In this document: in pieces, positions 7,082 through 11,041 of the stretch
Layout: each line of letters begins with the position of its first letter
How positions within the stretch are numbered: the stretch's first letter is position 1
Source: JBBAFB01 sp041655595
Lineage (GTDB): Bacteria > Bacillota > DULZ01
Direction of reading: 5' to 3'
Assembly (NCBI GenBank): GCA_041655595.1
Contig: JBBAFB010000069.1
Location: 1-11,041 of the forward strand
Length of the DNA: 11,041 nt
Program-made: the position numbers and the translations under genes
Notes under the pieces: generated by a model
What the model was told of the DNA's origin: nothing
The model's database searches: none
The model's input: the letters and a program-made list of their open reading frames with translations, nothing else

Positions 7082-7918
7082 TTATTTTTGATAAGGTATT
7101 CCCAATAACTCCGGTACCGTTACAAACTTATAACCCTCTTTTTGTAGGGTATCAATAATTACCGGTAAAGCTTGAACAGAACCGCTCAAATCTTCACCCG
7201 GTCCACCGGCAGAATGTTGTAAAACAATAGAGCCATTGCGAAGGTTCTCTAAAATATTGGTCTGTACTTCCGCCTTACTCAGCCCCTTCCAGTCTAGCGA
7301 ATCCACGTTCCAGGCAATAATTTTGTAGCCTAAATCAGCTATTTGCTTGACATTTTCCCTGGTAAGGGAACCATAGGGCGAACGAAAAAGGCTCATTTTA
7401 TAGCCGGCTATTTTAGAAACTAACTCCTCTACCCGAATTAATTCCTCCTCTACTCCCTTTTCGTTTAGCTTCACCAAATCGGGATGGCTCCAACTGTGAC
7501 TGCCCACCACATGGCCTTCATCCACCATCCTTTGAAAAACATCTTTTGCCTCCTCTATCCTTTTACCTATTACAAAGAAGGTGGCTTTTATCTTATGCTT
7601 TTTTAAAACATCCAAAACCTGAACGGTGGTGTCATCGTCTGGCCCATCATCAAAGGTTAAGGCAATAATTTTCTCCTCTTGGGAGCCCTGATTAAAGACA
7701 ATGCCGGGAAATTCAGTAGCCAAGTCAATAATTTCCCTTTGGGGAAAACCTCTCCCTGTTTTCTCCGGTCCCCCGGCCAGTTGAAAGGCGGAGGATAACT
7801 TTTGAGGTTTTTTCAGATCGGGCAAAGGAATTAACCGCCACCCTACCCTATTTAAGCCAAGAATAAAAATGAAGACAATTAATACACTGACCAAACCTAT
7901 AAAGCTACTGCGTCTCAT
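7082..7918 (-). CDS. Membrane-anchored polysaccharide deacetylase (NodB family)
   Basis: A 278-residue carbohydrate esterase family 4 enzyme that removes acetyl groups from N-acetylated sugars, most likely in peptidoglycan or spore cortex. An uncleaved-looking hydrophobic anchor at residues 6-22 places the catalytic domain outside the membrane. All NodB motifs are intact: TFDDGP (88-93; D90 general base, D91 metal ligand), HSWSH (141-145; the two metal-binding histidines), RSPYG (179-183), DW (209-210) and LQH (233-235). The start ATG follows GAGGTGAT. It is expected to be active. The family includes the B. subtilis sporulation proteins PdaA/PdaB, and this layout (N-terminal anchor plus NodB domain, about 280 residues) fits that group, but which one cannot be decided from sequence alone. 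metA lies 90 bases upstream with a possible terminator between them. Confidence 0.92.
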   Translation of the reverse strand: MRRSSFIGLVSVLIVFIFILGLNRVGWRLIPLPDLKKPQKLSSAFQLAGGPEKTGRGFPQREIIDLATEFPGIVFNQGSQEEKIIALTFDDGPDDDTTVQVLDVLKKHKIKATFFVIGKRIEEAKDVFQRMVDEGHVVGSHSWSHPDLVKLNEKGVEEELIRVEELVSKIAGYKMSLFRSPYGSLTRENVKQIADLGYKIIAWNVDSLDWKGLSKAEVQTNILENLRNGSIVLQHSAGGPGEDLSGSVQALPVIIDTLQKEGYKFVTVPELLGIPYQK

Positions 7919-7950
7919 TATACATCACCTCAAGATATAGCATCACCCCT

Positions 7951-7988
7951 AAATAAAAAAATATGCAGCTTGAGGCAGTAGCATTTTT
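7951..7988 (-). terminator. Possible terminator after metA
   Basis: On the minus strand AAAAATGC and GCATATTTT can pair around an unpaired-looking interior of about 14 bases, followed by TATTTTTTTATTT. The T-run is good but the stem is short and AT-rich, so it is a weak candidate. Confidence 0.35.
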
Positions 7989-8008
7989 GAAGTAGCAGAA
8001 GGGAATTG

Positions 8009-8947
8009 TCAACTACCGTTTCCGTTGACGCTCTTTAGCTCACTCAAATCATAGGGGGTCTCTTGATAAACATAATAATTCAACCAGTTGGAGAATAACA
8101 AATTAGCATGACCCCGCCACCTAACAATGGGGTCCTTGGCAGGATCATTATCGGGAAAATAATTTTCCGGCACTTTAATTGGCAGCCCTTTATCCAAATC
8201 CCTTTGGTATTCGGCTTTTAAGGTTAAAGGATCATATTCCGAGTGGCCTGTTACAAATACCTGCCTGCCATTGCCGGTGGACAGAAGATAAATCCCGGCT
8301 GTGTCGGATTCCGCCAAAATTTTAAGTTTTTTAACTTGCTCCACTTCCTGCTTACTGATTCCGGTATGTCTGGAATGAGGTACGTAAAACTCGTCGTCAA
8401 AGCCCCTTACTATGGCACAGTCCCTGTTTTTAACCCGATGTTGAAACACCCCAAACATTTTTTCCGGTAGCGGCTGCTTGGAAATCCCATAATGATAGTA
8501 TAATGCTGCCTGAGCAGCCCAGCAAATATAAAGGGTTGAATAGACATTTGCCTTGGCGTAATCCATTATAGCAGTTAATTCCTCCCAGTAATCAACATCT
8601 TTAAAGTGCAAATGCTCCACTGGTGCACCGGTAATGATCATACCATCATACCTTTTGCCTTTAATATCATTAAAACTTTTATAAAAGCTGAACAGGTGGT
8701 CATGGGGGGTATTTTTACCCTGATAGGTTGCAGTGGTTAAAAGATCTACTTCGATTTGCAAGGGTGTATTACTCAGCAACCTGAGAATTTGTGTTTCCGT
8801 GATAATTTTAGTGGGCATCAGGTTCAAAATTGCTATTTGTAAAGGTCTGATATCCTGAGTTGCAGCCCTTAATTCATTCATCACAAAAATATTTTCACCT
8901 TTTAAAATTTCCTTTGCCGGTAAACCTTCCGGAATGACAACTGGCAT
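8009..8947 (-). CDS. metA: Homoserine O-acetyltransferase, MetA type
   Basis: Catalyses acylation of L-homoserine, the first committed step of methionine synthesis, in the cytoplasm. The 312 residues from the ATG at 8947 match the family's usual length and start (MPVVIPEGLPAKEIL). AGGAAGGTGAT precedes this ATG. The frame extends 27 codons upstream to a TTG, but that part is riboswitch terminator sequence and is rejected. Catalytic Cys142 (YICWAAQAAL), His235 and Glu237 (TGHSEY) are all present. Position 111 is Glu (GAPVEH); in this family Glu111 goes with acetyl-CoA and Gly111 with succinyl-CoA, so acetyl-CoA is predicted despite frequent annotation as a succinyltransferase. Expression is controlled by the SAM-I riboswitch in its leader. 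Confidence 0.95.
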   Translation of the reverse strand: MPVVIPEGLPAKEILKGENIFVMNELRAATQDIRPLQIAILNLMPTKIITETQILRLLSNTPLQIEVDLLTTATYQGKNTPHDHLFSFYKSFNDIKGKRYDGMIITGAPVEHLHFKDVDYWEELTAIMDYAKANVYSTLYICWAAQAALYYHYGISKQPLPEKMFGVFQHRVKNRDCAIVRGFDDEFYVPHSRHTGISKQEVEQVKKLKILAESDTAGIYLLSTGNGRQVFVTGHSEYDPLTLKAEYQRDLDKGLPIKVPENYFPDNDPAKDPIVRWRGHANLLFSNWLNYYVYQETPYDLSELKSVNGNGS

Positions 8948-8989
8948 TAAAATCACCTTCCTAAAACTTGTCTCTTTAAAACTATATTC

Positions 8990-9025
8990 AAAAAGCTGCT
9001 TCTTATTAAAAGATAGGAAGCAGCT
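8990..9025 (-). terminator. Riboswitch-controlled intrinsic terminator before metA
   Basis: AGCTGCTTC and GAAGCAGCT form a perfect 9-bp stem followed by TTTTT on the minus strand. The loop-side bases CCTATCT can pair instead with AGATAAGG of the riboswitch P1 3' strand (one bulge), giving the antiterminator. With SAM bound, P1 closes and this hairpin ends transcription. Confidence 0.88.
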
Positions 9026-9045
9026 CAATAACCTAAATTATTTTG

Positions 9046-9156
9046 CCCCTTATCTCTCAGGAAATTACTCCTGCAGGAATTGGCACATTTCCGATGGAAT
9101 AATCGGCTGTTGCCGGGTTTCATAGGGCCTGTCCCTCCGCCTCTCTGGATAATGGT
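9046..9156 (-). ncRNA. SAM-I riboswitch (S-box leader) of metA
   Basis: The minus strand shows the conserved S-box core in order: P1 5' strand TTATCC, AGAGAGG, GGAGGGACAGGCCC, ATGAAACCCGGCAAC, a P3 hairpin CCGAT...ATCGG, the GTGCCAATTCCTGC block, and the P1 3' strand GAGATAAGG. It binds S-adenosylmethionine and turns metA off when SAM is plentiful by freeing the downstream terminator. The conserved blocks are all present, so it should be functional. Confidence 0.95.
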
Positions 9157-9184
9157 AGGTTTTTATTTGGTTTATTAATTAAAC

Positions 9185-9213
9185 AGTATAGTCTCAGTAG
9201 AGATTTAAGTCAA
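9185..9213 (-). promoter_or_regulatory. Sigma-A promoter of the riboswitch-metA transcript
   Basis: TTGACT (9208-9213) and TATACT (9185-9190) lie 17 bases apart on the minus strand, each one mismatch from consensus. The predicted start near 9178 is about 20 bases before the riboswitch, so the whole regulatory leader is transcribed from here. Confidence 0.85.
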
Positions 9214-9229
9214 ATTATTTTTAATTTCC

Positions 9230-9294
9230 TTCCCCGGAAAAACGCAAGCTGAATTGCAAAAGCAACTTCCAAGGTTAAATGGCGAAACCGGTAG
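9230..9294 (-). other. Spacer after yajQ, possible weak terminator
   Basis: On the minus strand AGTTGC-TTTT-GCAATT can form a 6-bp hairpin with one G-T pair, and an alternative GCAA...TTGC stem precedes GTTTTT. Either could end the yajQ transcript, but both are weak. Nothing else is recognised here. Confidence 0.25.
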
Positions 9295-9780
9295 TCAATC
9301 CCGATAATTGGTAAATTGTAGCTCCAGATCGAAATCCTTGTCCTTTAGTAGCTGAATAGTCGCTTGCAGGTCATCTCTTTTTTTGCCTGTCACCCGGACC
9401 TGGTCATCCATCATTTGAGCTTGAACCCTGAGCTTCTGCTGTTTAATGGCGGCAATAATCTCTTTTCCCTTTTCCTTGGAAATTCCCCTTTGAATTTTAA
9501 CCAATTGGCGAACAGTACCACCGCTGGCAGGCTCAATTTTCCCGTATGCCAAAGACTTTAAAGGTACATTTCTGCGAATCGCCTTAGTCTCAAGAATATC
9601 AACAACGCTCCTTAATTTAAAATCATCATCGGCAACAATTTTTATTTCTTCCCCCTCTAGGCTGATATCCGCCTTACTGCCTTTAAAATCAAATCTTTGC
9701 CGTATTTCCTTCATTGTTTGATTTATGGCATTATCTACTTCCTGCATATCCACCTCGGAAACCACATCAAAAGAAGCCAT
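9295..9780 (-). CDS. YajQ family nucleotide-binding protein (UPF0234)
   Basis: A 161-residue cytoplasmic protein of the widespread YajQ family, matching over its full length: it begins MASFDVVSEVDMQEVDNAINQ and has FDFKGSKADISLEGE, the GGTVRQ... segment and a C-terminal ending in LQFTNYRD. The family folds as two ferredoxin-like, RNP-type domains. A Xanthomonas member binds cyclic di-GMP and acts with a transcription factor; the role in Firmicutes is not established, so no specific function is claimed. AAAGGGTGG before the ATG supports the start. It lies 35 bases after the small zinc-ribbon gene and may share its transcript. Confidence 0.93.
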   Translation of the reverse strand: MASFDVVSEVDMQEVDNAINQTMKEIRQRFDFKGSKADISLEGEEIKIVADDDFKLRSVVDILETKAIRRNVPLKSLAYGKIEPASGGTVRQLVKIQRGISKEKGKEIIAAIKQQKLRVQAQMMDDQVRVTGKKRDDLQATIQLLKDKDFDLELQFTNYRD

Positions 9781-9815
9781 CTAACCACCCTTTCCAATCT
9801 GCTTGTAATTAAAAA

Positions 9816-10028
9816 TTATTTTAAAACATCTATTGTTATATATAGATACACAACGAAAGACATGACCAAAGCTATAATGATTATTGCTTTTACCACTCTT
9901 TTTTTAAATAGCTGTTGCTCCCTGATCAGAAAATCATCCCGAAGTTCCGGGGAAGAGCCGCAATGAGAACATTGCTCAGCTTGCTTAGATATCCGACCTT
10001 GATTTTCGGGACACTTTATCGTTGACAT
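9816..10028 (-). CDS. Small zinc-ribbon membrane protein with one missing cysteine
   Basis: A 70-residue protein with an N-terminal zinc-ribbon-like motif and a C-terminal membrane helix (about 46-66, AIIIIALVMSFVVYLYI). The ribbon normally reads CPxC...CxHC; here it is C6-P-E-N9 and C20-S-H-C23, so the second cysteine is replaced by Asn (codon AAT). Such proteins with a cytoplasmic ribbon and a single membrane span are common in bacteria and mostly uncharacterised. AAGGGGGT before the ATG is a strong ribosome binding site, arguing for a real gene despite its size. It lies between the hydrolase (42 bases upstream) and yajQ. Whether three ligands (or His22) still hold zinc cannot be told from the sequence. 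Confidence 0.8.
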   Translation of the reverse strand: MSTIKCPENQGRISKQAEQCSHCGSSPELRDDFLIREQQLFKKRVVKAIIIIALVMSFVVYLYITIDVLK

Positions 10029-10070
10029 TAAAATACCCCCTTGAAACCGAGAAAATATTTTGAAAGCAGG

Positions 10071-10823
10071 TTAACCCCCTGTTGATATAAACTTGCTGAC
10101 CAAGTTAATATATTCAGCGGGGTGACCCAAACTCAATTCACCGTGGCCCATTTTTTTAGCGACATACAAACTGCTGTTATTTATTCTTTCCTTTAACAGC
10201 CGGGCAGACTTTTTAATACTGTTAAGCTCTTTTTCACCCACAATGATTAAAGCTTCTACTTCGCACTCCGCTATACTGTCCTTCAAAGCATACCTACTGT
10301 TACTCAAAGAAATATTGATTAAGGATTCCCTGGAAATCTTTTGACTGTCTAAAAAATAATCCTGGAACTGTGATTCATTGATAAACAAAGCTTTTGCCTG
10401 CAGCTTTGCAAACCATTCCTTTTTAGCCAAGCCGTAGGTTAGCCGGTAGGTTGGTTTAACGAAATAAGATGTTAATTTCATGGGGGTAACTAATGCACTT
10501 TCAATTATTGCATACTTGGCGATACCCTTCCTTTGAGATAGAGCCTCAACTAAAATTTGGGCCCCTAAGGAAAGCCCGCCAATGGCCAAAACCTGTCCCC
10601 CACAATTATTATCTATGTAGCCGATTAGTTTTTCTGCGGCGGTTTCTATATTGACAAAGTCTTCGTTTACTGCTTCGCCATGACCATCTATAATGGGGGT
10701 AATCAGATGATACCGTTCCTGCAGCCCGGCTATAATAGGCTTGAAAGACCACCAGGATAAGCCGCCGCCGTGAAGCATTATGAACTTTGGATTATTTTGA
10801 TCGCCAAATTCTCTAAATTTCAT
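10071..10823 (-). CDS. Alpha/beta hydrolase
   Basis: A 250-residue alpha/beta-hydrolase-fold enzyme, substrate unknown, without signal peptide. Numbered from the ATG at 10823, HGGG (18-21) forms the oxyanion region, the nucleophile elbow is GLSLG with Ser85, and the catalytic histidine is H227 (MGHGEL). The acid position reads GEKE (Glu199) where GxxD is usual, so a Glu may replace Asp. Start choice: the longest frame begins at 10859, but that ATG overlaps the TATAAT -10 box and would not be in the transcript. ATG at 10835 has AAGGGAG 8 bases upstream; ATG at 10823 has GGAGG 5 bases upstream and gives the typical MKFREFGD start. Either is possible. It resembles small carboxylesterase/lipase-like or aminoacrylate-type hydrolases, but no specific reaction is supported. 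Confidence 0.85.
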   Translation of the reverse strand: MKFREFGDQNNPKFIMLHGGGLSWWSFKPIIAGLQERYHLITPIIDGHGEAVNEDFVNIETAAEKLIGYIDNNCGGQVLAIGGLSLGAQILVEALSQRKGIAKYAIIESALVTPMKLTSYFVKPTYRLTYGLAKKEWFAKLQAKALFINESQFQDYFLDSQKISRESLINISLSNSRYALKDSIAECEVEALIIVGEKELNSIKKSARLLKERINNSSLYVAKKMGHGELSLGHPAEYINLVSKFISTGG

Positions 10824-10857
10824 CCCAGCCTCCATTAATGATACTCCCTTAAACCAC

Positions 10858-10887
10858 ATTATAGCAAAAAAGCAGCCCTTCCGCCAA
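10858..10887 (-). promoter_or_regulatory. Sigma-A promoter of the hydrolase gene
   Basis: TTGGCG (10882-10887) and a perfect TATAAT (10858-10863) are 18 bases apart on the minus strand. Transcription would start near 10851, almost directly at the AAGGGAG ribosome binding site, giving a very short leader. The promoter overlaps the terminator-like hairpin at 10866-10902. It may also serve the zinc-ribbon and yajQ genes. Confidence 0.7.
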
Positions 10888-10902
10888 TGCTTTACGGGCT
10901 AC
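10866..10902 (-). terminator. Possible terminator of a gene beyond the right edge
   Basis: On the minus strand GTAGCCC and GGGCTGC can form a 7-bp stem with one G-T pair around a 17-base loop, followed by TTTTTT. This would end transcription arriving from the right, just before the hydrolase promoter. The large loop lowers confidence. Confidence 0.5.
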
Positions 10903-10933
10903 TTCGTGAATACTTTAATAAAATTACGCTGAC

Positions 10934-10972
10934 TAACCCGCTACCGAAAAATCAGCCCCGGTTGGCGGGTTA
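10934..10972. repeat. Strong inverted repeat (hairpin)
   Basis: TAACCCGC (10934-10941) is fully complementary to GCGGGTTA (10965-10972), and ACCG/CGGT inside extends the stem to about 12 bp around a 12-base loop. On the plus strand TTTTTTT follows 9 bases later; on the minus strand only a scattered T-rich stretch follows. It overlaps the stop codon of the possible frame entering from the right. Confidence 0.55.
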
Positions 10973-11039
10973 TATCCAATTTTTTTCTGTTTCCTTGAAA
11001 ACGGCCCAGAAAATACCTAAGAAAACCAACCTTCATCCA
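10941..11039 (-). CDS. Possible 3' end of a gene entering from the right edge
   Basis: One minus-strand frame is open from the window edge to a TAG at 10941-10943, giving 32 residues (WMKVGFLRYFLGRFQGNRKK then LDITRQPGLIFR). The piece is basic and could be a protein C-terminus or chance. It is the only minus frame not closed within about 30 bases of the edge, and the terminator-like hairpin downstream fits a gene ending here. I do not recognise it. Confidence 0.25.
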   Translation of the reverse strand, partial: WMKVGFLRYFLGRFQGNRKKLDITRQPGLIFR

Positions 11040-11041
11040 TG

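Noticed and set aside
8948..9028. 27-codon N-terminal extension of metA
   Set aside because: It starts from TTG inside the riboswitch terminator hairpin; the conserved MetA N-terminus begins at the ATG at 8947 with a good ribosome binding site.

Overview
The window looks like chromosomal core sequence from an endospore-forming, probably anaerobic Firmicute of the Peptococcaceae/Desulfotomaculum kind. This is inferred from the gene set: a tig-clpP-clpX-lonB cluster, a SAM-I riboswitch before metA, a membrane-anchored NodB-type deacetylase, and strong AAGGAGG-like ribosome binding sites. No CRISPR array, insertion sequence, phage gene or other mobile element is visible. Apart from one Crp/Fnr-type regulator, every gene lies on the minus strand.

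Left part (1-1500). A multi-pass membrane protein of unrecognised family runs off the left edge on the minus strand. It diverges from a Crp/Fnr-family regulator (800-1474) across a 151-bp AT-rich intergenic region that holds a Fur-box-like sequence. The regulator converges on lonB, and a long two-part hairpin sits over both gene ends.

Proteostasis block (1496-6628, minus). Transcription order is tig (trigger factor), clpP (protease), clpX (unfoldase), then a strong intrinsic terminator, then lonB. Gaps of 37 and 18 bp between tig, clpP and clpX suggest one operon. lonB appears to be a separate unit: a sequence matching the forespore sigma-G/sigma-F consensus lies just before it, which fits the known forespore expression of Bacillus subtilis LonB. 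Upstream of tig is a tRNA-Gly(GCC) gene with a near-perfect housekeeping promoter and its own hairpin terminator.

Right part (7082-10823, minus). In transcription order: an alpha/beta hydrolase with its own promoter, a 70-residue zinc-ribbon/membrane protein lacking one expected cysteine, a YajQ-family protein, metA (homoserine O-acetyltransferase by its active-site residue) behind a promoter, SAM-I riboswitch and terminator, then the polysaccharide deacetylase. The last ~180 bases hold hairpins and possibly the 3' end of another minus-strand gene.

No new multi-gene system could be identified. The least explained elements are the left-edge membrane protein with its divergent regulator, the zinc-ribbon protein, and the structured right end.
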